IMG/VR virus record: IMGVR_UViG_3300036985_001274
Coordinates: 1 to 28,756 of that record
DNA length: 28,756 nucleotides
DNA from: a virus
Reading direction: 5' to 3' (one strand)
The notes under the pieces are model-generated. The model did no database searches and had not been told where the DNA came from. It saw nothing but the letters and a program-made list of their open reading frames with translations. Shown in pieces: positions 21,844 to 28,756 of this stretch. The translations under genes were made by a program, and so were the position numbers. Each line of letters opens with the position of its first letter. The stretch's first letter is position 1.

Positions 21844-22287
21844 ATGGCTAAAAAACTATTCGTAAAGCTCCAAACTCCGAGTATCGAACTTAAAGTAAAA
21901 GCTACTGATGCTTCTGGCACTACTAGCGAAGTACTTGTAGGGTTCAAAAGATATGACCTTTCGCAGCTGGAAGCAAAATTCAAAGAACAAACTCCAGAGT
22001 CTGCCCCAGATACTAATGCCGATTTCGACTTTATTTCTAAAGAAGTTATCTACATTAAAAATGCTGTTCTTGAAGTTTATGACGAAAAAGGTGACTACTT
22101 AGAGGACTTAGTAGTTGCAGATACAAGAACAGTTGAACCAAATGAGTTCTTCCAATCTCCTAAAGATGCGTTAGACGTCCTCCTGACTCACTATATGGGG
22201 TCTAATCCTTGGAAGAACTCCCTTTTTGAAGCTTATAGAGACGCATTAGTTAATGTAACCTATAAGGATGCTGAACTAAAAAACTAA
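21844..22287 (+). CDS. Tail assembly chaperone G (gpG-like)
   Basis: This 147-residue protein is close in length to lambda gpG (140). It binds the tape measure and helps the tube polymerise, but is not in the virion. It has a beta-rich N-terminal half (KKLFVKLQTPSIELKVKATD) and a helical C-terminal half with a conserved-looking FFQSPKDALDVLLTHYMGSNPW. The stop at 22285-22287 lies right after a slippery run, so a part of translation shifts to the -1 frame and continues to 22652. It is preceded by a GAGGA ribosome site. Place, size and frameshift together make this call solid, although the sequence itself is diverged. Confidence 0.82.
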   Translation: MAKKLFVKLQTPSIELKVKATDASGTTSEVLVGFKRYDLSQLEAKFKEQTPESAPDTNADFDFISKEVIYIKNAVLEVYDEKGDYLEDLVVADTRTVEPNEFFQSPKDALDVLLTHYMGSNPWKNSLFEAYRDALVNVTYKDAELKN

Positions 22288-22652
22288 TAGAAGCGGGAGA
22301 GTTTCTAGGGAAAGCAGCTTTAGAGAGTGCAAACTCTAACCGTATAGCTAGAGCTAAGGTTAAAGAAGATGACTTTAAAGCTGCTTTTCAATCTCTCGCT
22401 TTTGAAGAAGCTGATGTAGTGGAAGAAGACGAGGAAGTTTATTTCTATCTCTGGGACTCTTTGGAAGAGATAGTTAGTGTGTATAGGACTTTAACTAACT
22501 ACCTATCCGAATACTACGCACTTGATACTTCAATTCTTTTAGCTTTAGTTAAAGATAAATGTATGCCTGTAGAGAGAACTTTACAGTTGATTCCCTATAT
22601 CCATTCTGGGTATTTAGATATTATTGTTGATAAGGCAGAAGATAATGGCTGA
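21844..22652 (+). CDS. Tail assembly chaperone GT, -1 frameshift fusion
   Basis: Shifting back one base after A-AAA-AAC (22278-22284) joins G codon 147 to the frame from 22284 to 22652. It adds 122 residues, beginning LIEAGEFLGKAALESANSN and ending VDKAEDNG, for a total of 269 (lambda GT: 279). The added T part is mostly helical and acidic. It has no good independent start before 22419, which supports a frameshift rather than a separate gene. In lambda the T part recruits the tube protein to the tape measure. Translation of the tape measure begins inside its end. Confidence 0.82.
22278..22284 (+). other. Programmed -1 frameshift site A-AAA-AAC
   Basis: The seven bases fit the X-XXY-YYZ slippery pattern in the correct frame, one codon before the G stop. 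Downstream, AGAGT (22324-22328) can pair with ACTCT around GCAA, or AGAGTTT (22298-22304) with AAACTCT (22331-22337), giving candidate stimulator hairpins. The first paired base is 13 or more bases from the slippery run, somewhat farther than usual. Confidence 0.8.
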
Positions 22653-25600
22653 CGATATAAAAAGAACATTACTTTTAAACTTTAAAGCTGAAACTAAAGG
22701 CATAGTAGACCTTGGAGTTCTTTTTTCTAAGACAGAAGAACAAGCTAAAGCAATGCTGGTAGAGCAAACTAAACTGCTCGATGAATCTATTAAGAGTAGC
22801 GAGAAGTTAGCTAAAGCTCAAGCCAAAGAAGCTAAAATTATTGCTGCTAATGAAGCTAAAGACAAGAAAGAATTAGCTAGACAAGAACTTGCTGACCTTA
22901 AAGAAAGAAATAGACAGGCAACTGCTGAAGCTAAAGCTCAAGCTAAGGAAGCTGCTCAGTTAGCTAAAGAACAAGCTAAACAATTAGTGGAATCTACTAA
23001 AGAACAAGTTAGACAGGCTAAGGAACAAGCTAAAGCAGTTAATGATGCAGTTAAAGAACAAAATAGAGTAGCTAGAGAAGAAGCTAAAAGGTCTGTCCTA
23101 GAAGCTAAAGAACAGGCTAAGGAACAAGTTCGTATTCTTAAAGAACAAGCACAAGCAGCTAAAGATGCTGCTAAAACTGCGGCACAAGAAGCTAAAGCTC
23201 AACTTACTGAAGAAAATAATGCTAGGAAAGCAGCTGCAGCTGAACAAGTTCGTTTAGCTAGAGAACAAAGAGAAGCAGAGAAACAAGCTGCTAGGGATAG
23301 AATCGCTCAAGTTAGACAGGAAGCTAGAGAATTACAAGCTGCTCAAGAAACTTATAATCGCTCAATGATGGGCAGGTTATCTACTGCCCCAAGATATACC
23401 CCACAAACTTCAATGATTTCTGGTATGTCTGAAGCTGGAAGAACTACTAATGTTTCTACTGCAGTAACATTACCTCCACCTCCTCCAAGAGTTCCAGAAG
23501 ATGTTAAAAATGGGTATGATAGTTTATTTGCACGAATTGGTGCTATTAATATTGAATACAGAATCTGGAATACCTTAATCAATACTGTAAATGAAAGTCT
23601 AAGAGGTATCCCACGAGTAGGTATTGAGTTAGATTCTGTAAAAGCCTCTTTAGAATCTACTATGGGCAGTACAGCTGCGATGAATTCAGCTTTAAAAGCT
23701 TTAGACGTTGAAGCTGAAAGAACTGGTATTAATATTGGGACTTTAAGAGATAACTTTAAAGGTTTCCAAGCATCTACTTCTCTTGCTGGAGTTAGTTTAG
23801 ACTCTACATGGAGAATGTTTACCAACTTAAACACAGTAATCACAGGTTTACATTTAAGTGCAGATAAAGCTAATCATACTTTTTTAGCTATCTCCCAAAT
23901 GTTTAACAAATCTAAGGTACAGTCTGAGGAGTTAGTTAAGCAGTTAGGTAACTTACTTCCTGGAGCTTTTGCAAGTTTTGCAGCTTCAATGAACATTACT
24001 ACCCAAGAACTTTCTAAACAGATGAAAGCAGGTTCTGTGTTTGCTAAAGATACTATGGAAAATTTCCTACAGTACATGGCAACTAAATTTACTCCAGCTT
24101 TTAATGCTTCTATAGATAACTTAAATGCTAATACAGGACGTATGCAAAGTAGTTTTACTCGTTTACAGGAAGCTATTTACGAGAAAACTGCACCTGCTAT
24201 GAATAGTTTTGTAAAAAGTGTAACAGAAACTGTAAAAAGCATGACTATGTTTGTACAGACAGGAGATAATCTTGCTAATACTTTACAAACAGTAGTTGTA
24301 GCTGCCTTGAGTTTAGTTGCAGGTCATATTGCTAAATTAATATTAGCTTATGCAGCTATGGAAACTCAAGCTAAAGCAACTAAAGTAGCTATGATGTGGT
24401 CTAATATAGAAGCAGCTGCGGTTATTACTTTCTTTGTAACTTTAGGCGAAACTATATCAGCTACTTATAATGAGTTTGAGAAAATTAAAAATGCTAGAAA
24501 AGATTTTTATACTCTTTACAAAGAAGGTTTAGCAGTTTCTGAAAAAGAACTAGGACTAGATGCTGGTAAATTAAAAACTGAAGCCGAACTTCTTAAAATT
24601 AAAGTAGACCAAAATAAAGCTGTAACTGACCTTACTGAAAAGTTAGAAGCTCAACAAAATAAGTTTAAAGATTTACCCGAACAAATTAAGAAAGATGCTG
24701 GTAAAGAATTATCTCTTAGAGAGCAGAAAAACTTAGAGCAAGCTCAAGCTGCTATGGATACTTTAAAACAGCAAAGAGACTTAGTTAGAAATAAAGTAGC
24801 TAAAGATTTACAGCAACAAGATTTAGATAATGCTAAAAAAGCTCATGAAGATAAAATAGCTGACGAAAAAGACTTTCAAGATAAAATGATTTTACTTTCT
24901 GATAAGTTTCCAAAAAGTCAGAAAGAAGCTATAGATAAAGCTTTAGATACTTTTAAAGACCAAACAGCTAAGAAACTTAAAGAAAGTCAAGCTACTATTG
25001 ATAAATATAGAGAACTTGCAGCTAAACCAGTTGGTAGTGTTAAAGATACAACATTAGCTCAAGCTAAAAAAGAAGCTGAAGAAGCTGGTAAGTCTATAGC
25101 TGAAGCTAAAGAAGCCGAAGCAAGAATAACTGAAAATGCTATTAAAAAGTATAATGCTAGAGAAGAAGCTGAACGAAATAGAGCTTCTGCTATTAAGTTT
25201 AAAGGTATCAAAGAAGAAACTAAAGTATTTGAAGAATATCAAAGAACAGCTGCTAATGATGCTAAAAATCAGATAGCTATGCTTGACTCTGACAATAAAG
25301 CTAAGATTCTATCTTTTGAAGAATATGCAAGACGTAAGCAAGAGATACTTGATAAAGATTACAATGATGAAAAATCTTGGTATGAGAAAGAGAAAGCCTT
25401 AGCAGAACAATCTGGTAAGAAAGATTTAATAGTTAGAGCTGATGAAAAGTTAAAAAGACTTGAAGACGATTACCAGTCTAAGAGTAAAGTAGCTGGAGAT
25501 GAAACAACTGCTAGAATGAATGACTATGAAACTAATCTAGCTAGTATTCATCAACAGTATCAAGACATTTTAGGGATTGAAAGAGATTCTACTGAGATTA

Positions 25601-26673
25601 CTAGAACTAAACTTGAACTTCTCAACAGACAGATTGAAGCTGAAATTAAAGAAGGCGGAGAAGTTGGTAAAACTGCATCTCTCCGTAAAGAAGAACTTGA
25701 GATTCTTATAGAAGCTAGAAATCTTAAAGCTAAGATGGCTATCTATGATAAAGAAACAGCTACTGCAGAAAAGATTCATACTGATGCTATAAGCAGAATT
25801 AACCAGCTTGAAAATGTAGGTCAGATGGGCAGTTTAAGTGCTACTATGGCTAGAACTAAAGCTAACGAAAGACTTTTAGAGATTAGACAGAAAGATGTTG
25901 ACTTAGCTAAAAAAGCTATGGATGACTCTAAACCAGAAGCTAGACCAGCTGCTCAAGCTAGTTATGATTTAGCTGTTCAAAGATTACAGAGTTTAAAATT
26001 AGTAGCTAATGAAACTGGAGCTATGATTGAACAATCTCTAGGTAATGCTTTTGAAGGTGCTTTCAATGGATTAATTACTAAGTCAATGACTGCCAGACAA
26101 GCTTTTGCAAGTTTTACTAATAGTATTCTTGCGGATATAGCTAAGATTATTGCTCAAGAAATGAGAAGTCAGCTTTTAGGTTCTATTTTAAAACCTTTAG
26201 CTGGAGCTGCTTGGGGAGGTTTAACTTCTGCTTTTGGCAGTTCAGCTGCAGCTAGTACAGCAGGTACGGTAGGTGGTATTAATATGAATAACACTTCTCT
26301 GCAGAATTTAAAGTTAGCTAACGGTGGTGTAGTCTCTGGAGCTGGTATCTCGGCACACTCTGGCACAATAGTTAGTTCACCTACAGTATTTCCTTTTGCA
26401 AAAGGTGTTGGTTTGATGGGCGAAGCAGGTCCAGAAGCTATTTTACCTTTGAAACGAAATGCGCAGGGCAAACTTGGGGTAGTGACTGAAAATGCTGGAC
26501 AATCTAAAGGAAATCTGTATAATATCACAGTAAACGTACAGTCTAAACAAGGCGAAAACCCAGAACAGTTCGGGCAAAGAGCAGCTGAAGCTATGATGCG
26601 CTCAGTAGCTAAAGAAGAAATATCTAATGCCCGCAGACCTGGAAATACCTTAAACAAATCGAGATTTGGCTAA
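22645..26673 (+). CDS. Tape measure protein (gpH-like)
   Basis: This 1342-residue protein sets tail length. Residues 38-240 are a highly repetitive Ala-, Lys- and Glu-rich helix with KEQ units spaced mostly 7 or 11 apart. Residues about 330-500 are the conserved tape-measure domain (SVKASLESTMGSTAAMNSAL to QEAIYEKTAPAM). A hydrophobic span lies near 548-570. A second coiled-coil region runs from about 610 to 1090, and the C terminus holds the usual LANGGV and KGVGLMGEAGPEAILPLKR motifs. I chose the ATG at 22645 because an AAGG precedes it, over a TTG seven codons earlier. At roughly 1.5 angstrom per residue the tail would be about 200 nm, longer than in lambda (853 residues). Confidence 0.92.
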   Translation: MADDIKRTLLLNFKAETKGIVDLGVLFSKTEEQAKAMLVEQTKLLDESIKSSEKLAKAQAKEAKIIAANEAKDKKELARQELADLKERNRQATAEAKAQAKEAAQLAKEQAKQLVESTKEQVRQAKEQAKAVNDAVKEQNRVAREEAKRSVLEAKEQAKEQVRILKEQAQAAKDAAKTAAQEAKAQLTEENNARKAAAAEQVRLAREQREAEKQAARDRIAQVRQEARELQAAQETYNRSMMGRLSTAPRYTPQTSMISGMSEAGRTTNVSTAVTLPPPPPRVPEDVKNGYDSLFARIGAINIEYRIWNTLINTVNESLRGIPRVGIELDSVKASLESTMGSTAAMNSALKALDVEAERTGINIGTLRDNFKGFQASTSLAGVSLDSTWRMFTNLNTVITGLHLSADKANHTFLAISQMFNKSKVQSEELVKQLGNLLPGAFASFAASMNITTQELSKQMKAGSVFAKDTMENFLQYMATKFTPAFNASIDNLNANTGRMQSSFTRLQEAIYEKTAPAMNSFVKSVTETVKSMTMFVQTGDNLANTLQTVVVAALSLVAGHIAKLILAYAAMETQAKATKVAMMWSNIEAAAVITFFVTLGETISATYNEFEKIKNARKDFYTLYKEGLAVSEKELGLDAGKLKTEAELLKIKVDQNKAVTDLTEKLEAQQNKFKDLPEQIKKDAGKELSLREQKNLEQAQAAMDTLKQQRDLVRNKVAKDLQQQDLDNAKKAHEDKIADEKDFQDKMILLSDKFPKSQKEAIDKALDTFKDQTAKKLKESQATIDKYRELAAKPVGSVKDTTLAQAKKEAEEAGKSIAEAKEAEARITENAIKKYNAREEAERNRASAIKFKGIKEETKVFEEYQRTAANDAKNQIAMLDSDNKAKILSFEEYARRKQEILDKDYNDEKSWYEKEKALAEQSGKKDLIVRADEKLKRLEDDYQSKSKVAGDETTARMNDYETNLASIHQQYQDILGIERDSTEITRTKLELLNRQIEAEIKEGGEVGKTASLRKEELEILIEARNLKAKMAIYDKETATAEKIHTDAISRINQLENVGQMGSLSATMARTKANERLLEIRQKDVDLAKKAMDDSKPEARPAAQASYDLAVQRLQSLKLVANETGAMIEQSLGNAFEGAFNGLITKSMTARQAFASFTNSILADIAKIIAQEMRSQLLGSILKPLAGAAWGGLTSAFGSSAAASTAGTVGGINMNNTSLQNLKLANGGVVSGAGISAHSGTIVSSPTVFPFAKGVGLMGEAGPEAILPLKRNAQGKLGVVTENAGQSKGNLYNITVNVQSKQGENPEQFGQRAAEAMMRSVAKEEISNARRPGNTLNKSRFG

Positions 26674-27035
26674 TGGCAACTACCGCACTTCCTTTAACTG
26701 CAAAAATAACTATTGATAGTGATAAGACTGTTGTATTTAGTGAAGTATCTGCTCAGTTTGGAGATGGCTATGAGCAAGTAGCTCCTAAAGGTCTTAATAA
26801 TATAAGAGAAAGTTGGACTATCCAGTGGGGAGCTTTAACTACTACTGAGAAAGATACGGTAGTTACAGCTCTTAACACAGTAGGTTCTTGGGGAATTCTA
26901 ACTTGGACTCCTTGTGGAGATTCTACTCAAAAGCTATACAGACTTTCTAAAGATGGTTACTCGGTTAAAAGAGAAGGTGCTAATAATGTTTTCTCAGTTA
27001 GTTGCTCTTTAAGACAAGTTTTTGACATAACCTAG
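26673..27035 (+). CDS. Minor tail protein M-like
   Basis: This 120-residue protein is close in length to lambda M (109) and follows the tape measure, which it overlaps by one base. It carries the pattern of the Phage_min_tail family: FGDGYEQVAPKGLNN early on, W-IQWGALTTTEKDTV, a WG-LTWTPCGD segment, and a C-terminal KREGANNVFSVSCSLRQVF. The product helps build the tail tip where the tube begins. Nothing unusual is seen. Confidence 0.88.
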   Translation: MATTALPLTAKITIDSDKTVVFSEVSAQFGDGYEQVAPKGLNNIRESWTIQWGALTTTEKDTVVTALNTVGSWGILTWTPCGDSTQKLYRLSKDGYSVKREGANNVFSVSCSLRQVFDIT

Positions 27036-27043
27036 GAGGTAAA

Positions 27044-27553
27044 GTGGATATTGCACAGTTAACTACTCAATCTACTTTACCAGCTTACATAGAGTTATTT
27101 GATATAGACTGTACTGCTATAGCTGGTATGGGTAATATTTATAGATATACTCCTAATGTAAATGGTAATACTAATGTTCTATTTGGAGGAGATACTTATC
27201 TACCTTTTCCTATAGAAATTAGCGATATTTCAGCTAGTGCGGATGGTGCGCCAGCTAGACCTACTTTAGCTATCTCTAATGTAAATAAACTATTCGGAAG
27301 GTTATCTTTTAGTTTTAAAGATATTATCGGAGCTAAAGTTACTTACTACAGAACTTTTGCAGTCTATCTAGGGCAAGCTACTAAGATTTCAGCGGCTCCT
27401 ATGAAATATACTATAGCTAGAAAAACTTCGCATAACATGAGTTCATTAAGTTTTGAACTTAGAAGTCCTTTAGATTCAGATAGAGGGATGCTTCCAAAAC
27501 GTCAGATGTTAAAAAGAGACTTTCCAGGATTAGGTATTAATAAGGTAATGTAA
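27044..27553 (+). CDS. Minor tail protein L-like, short form without cysteine cluster
   Basis: This 169-residue protein begins with a GTG preceded by AGGAGGT. Its core matches the L family: a DIAQLTTQSTLPAYIELFDI start, YLPFPIEISDI, then ARPTLAISNVN, and FELRSPLD near residue 140. Lambda L (232 residues) has a further C-terminal cysteine cluster that binds an iron-sulphur group. Here the protein ends at RDFPGLGINKVM and has a single Cys (about residue 23). The reading frame then joins the K-like gene at TAATG, so there is no sign of a frameshift break. The M-L-K order fits a lambda-like tail tip. Confidence 0.83.
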   Translation: MDIAQLTTQSTLPAYIELFDIDCTAIAGMGNIYRYTPNVNGNTNVLFGGDTYLPFPIEISDISASADGAPARPTLAISNVNKLFGRLSFSFKDIIGAKVTYYRTFAVYLGQATKISAAPMKYTIARKTSHNMSSLSFELRSPLDSDRGMLPKRQMLKRDFPGLGINKVM

Positions 27554-28260
27554 TGTACGATATAGATGAATTACAAAAAGGTATTATCAATAACTATCCT
27601 AATGAAAGCTGTGGTTTTATCTTACAAGATAACTCTATAGTTTTTTGTTTTAATATAGCTGAAGACCCAGAGAAAGCTTTTAAGATAAATCCTGCAGATT
27701 ATATTAAACATATTGGAAAGATTAAGTATCTTTTCCATAGCCACTGTGTTGATACTGATAGAGCTAATCCTTTAGACCCAAGAACCCCTTCTGTTAAAGA
27801 TATGGAAGGTCAGAAACTTACTGGAGTACCTTGGCTTATCTTTGCTACAGAAGGTTGGACTGTATCTGACCCTATAACTTTACCTAGAACACCGAATACA
27901 AACTATCTTGACCGTCCTTTTATCTGGTTTATTAATGACTGCTATACACTTGTTCAAGATTATTATAAATTTGAATTAGATATTGAATTAAAGCCTTATG
28001 TCTTACACGATTACACTAAAGTTAGAAAATCCGATAAAGTATTTGACGAATTTATAGAAGATTATGGGTTTACAGAATTTTTAACCTTAGATGACCTACA
28101 AAATGGAGACCTTTTTATTATAGATAACTCTGGATTTACTGAAAATCATCTAGCTATCTACCATGAAGGCTGTCTACTACACCAAGGTCTTCTATCATGT
28201 AAAGAACCTATAGAAAACTTTATGACTCAGATTAAAAAGAGGTTAAGATATGTTGGTTAA
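27553..28260 (+). CDS. Tail tip protein K-like, JAMM plus NlpC/P60 domains
   Basis: This 235-residue protein has two putative hydrolase domains. Residues 1-105 are a JAMM metalloprotease fold with E18, the HSH motif (H62, H64), S80 and D83. Residues 120-235 are an NlpC/P60 peptidase fold with catalytic Cys in WFINDCYTL (C130), His in NHLAIY (H199) and a third polar residue near H210. In lambda, K takes part in tail tip assembly, and the NlpC/P60 fold is a peptidoglycan hydrolase fold that may help DNA entry. Catalytic residues seem intact. The end overlaps the start of the next gene by 11 bases. Confidence 0.85.
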   Translation: MYDIDELQKGIINNYPNESCGFILQDNSIVFCFNIAEDPEKAFKINPADYIKHIGKIKYLFHSHCVDTDRANPLDPRTPSVKDMEGQKLTGVPWLIFATEGWTVSDPITLPRTPNTNYLDRPFIWFINDCYTLVQDYYKFELDIELKPYVLHDYTKVRKSDKVFDEFIEDYGFTEFLTLDDLQNGDLFIIDNSGFTENHLAIYHEGCLLHQGLLSCKEPIENFMTQIKKRLRYVG

Positions 28261-28756
28261 AATTTATAAAACTTTAAATGAATGTATTGATTTTGAAACT
28301 GCACTTAAAGATACTAGAGAAATTTTTAACTCTATAAAACATACTTTGGGAGAAGATGTTACTGACAGTATTTTATATACAGAACATTTATTTATAGGAA
28401 CTATAGGAGAAAGAGCTGATGCGTTAACTCCTACTACTTTATTCTCTGACATCTCCTTATATGAAGAACTTCATATAATTCCTAAAGTAGAAGGTAATGA
28501 ACCAATTTCAGCAACTATGGTTATGTCAGCTTCTATATCTGCTACAGCTGCAGTAGCTGGAGGTGGTGGTACTATTTTAATGTCCGCAGCTATGGCTTCT
28601 GTTATTGCTGGCATAGCTAATATGGCTATTGCTATTGGTATATCAATGGCAGTTTCAGCTATTATGACACCAGACAGTTCTTATGGCTCTGACCCAGCTA
28701 AAGCTCAAAAACAAAGTAAAATGTTTAATACTGCACTTACAATTAATGAACAAGGT
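28250..28756 (+). CDS. Tail assembly protein I-like, incomplete at the window end
   Basis: The frame opens with MLVKIYKTLNECIDFETALK and continues without a stop to the last base, giving 169 residues. The first 85 residues form a small mixed fold, followed by a glycine-rich hydrophobic stretch (SATAAVAGGGGTILMSAAMA to IGISMAVSAIM), then SYGSDPAKAQKQS. Lambda gpI (223 residues) has the same arrangement of an N-terminal domain and a hydrophobic, glycine-rich middle. It starts inside the end of the K-like gene. The host-contacting tail protein J should follow beyond this window. Confidence 0.75.
   Translation, partial: MLVKIYKTLNECIDFETALKDTREIFNSIKHTLGEDVTDSILYTEHLFIGTIGERADALTPTTLFSDISLYEELHIIPKVEGNEPISATMVMSASISATAAVAGGGGTILMSAAMASVIAGIANMAIAIGISMAVSAIMTPDSSYGSDPAKAQKQSKMFNTALTINEQG

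Noticed and set aside
22624-22644. TTG start seven codons before the tape measure ATG
   Set aside because: No ribosome site precedes it at a proper distance. AAGG lies nine bases before the ATG at 22645.
22419-22652. Independent gene beginning with GTG
   Set aside because: The frame is already open from the slippery site at 22284 and its content continues upstream, so it is the -1 extension of gpG.
23352-23843. 163-codon open frame on the minus strand
   Set aside because: It is an antisense shadow of the tape measure gene with no recognisable pattern.
26169-26657. 162-codon open frame on the minus strand
   Set aside because: It is an antisense shadow of the tape measure C terminus, whose LANGGV and GEAGPEAILPL motifs show the true frame.

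Overview
The window is part of the genome of a tailed, lambda-type siphovirus or prophage. It is visibly AT-rich, with a GC content I estimate by eye at about one third. Its late genes follow the lambda gene plan almost step for step (Nu1, A, W, B, C/Nu3, D, E, Z, U, V, G/GT, H, M, L, K, I), and most products are close to the lambda lengths. A lambda-type terminase and tail and an M15 peptidase endolysin suggest a Gram-negative, probably gammaproteobacterial host. The sequence does not fix the host further.

Layout. (1) 25-2182, rightward: two adjacent paralogous Rep_3-type replication initiators, a 44-residue small protein behind its own promoter, a free-standing NrdJb-like TSCPD/zinc-ribbon protein (the accessory half of split class II ribonucleotide reductase), and a 26-residue membrane peptide. 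(2) 10600-2179, leftward: one tightly packed operon of eleven genes from a promoter near 10622-10651. It holds two small genes, a BppU-like fibre-adaptor protein, three large fibre or receptor-binding proteins (one with two tandem seven-repeat beta-propellers), a tail-fibre assembly protein, a 51-residue amphipathic peptide, two holin-like membrane proteins and the endolysin. (3) 10758 to the right end, rightward: packaging, head and tail genes, broken only by two HNH endonuclease genes. The last gene, gpI-like, runs off the window.

How the genes work together. The terminase cuts and packages DNA through the portal into a shell of the E-like capsid protein, stabilised by the D-like decoration protein. 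The shell is built on a scaffold encoded as an in-frame internal start within the protease gene. The W-, Z-, FII- and U-like proteins finish the head and tail joints. The V-like protein forms the tube around a long tape measure, with chaperones G and GT made through a -1 frameshift at A-AAA-AAC. M, L, K and I build the tail tip. The leftward operon supplies host-binding fibres and lysis.

Less ordinary features are the tandem Rep paralogues in a phage, the orphan NrdJb, two head-module intergenic spacers with long inverted repeats and promoter-like elements (15541-15585 and 18354-18423), the double propeller, an Ig-like insert in the tail tube protein, and an L-like protein without the usual cysteine-rich C terminus. 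I found no wholly unknown multi-gene system. Function calls come from reading motifs, lengths and gene order, since no database search was possible.
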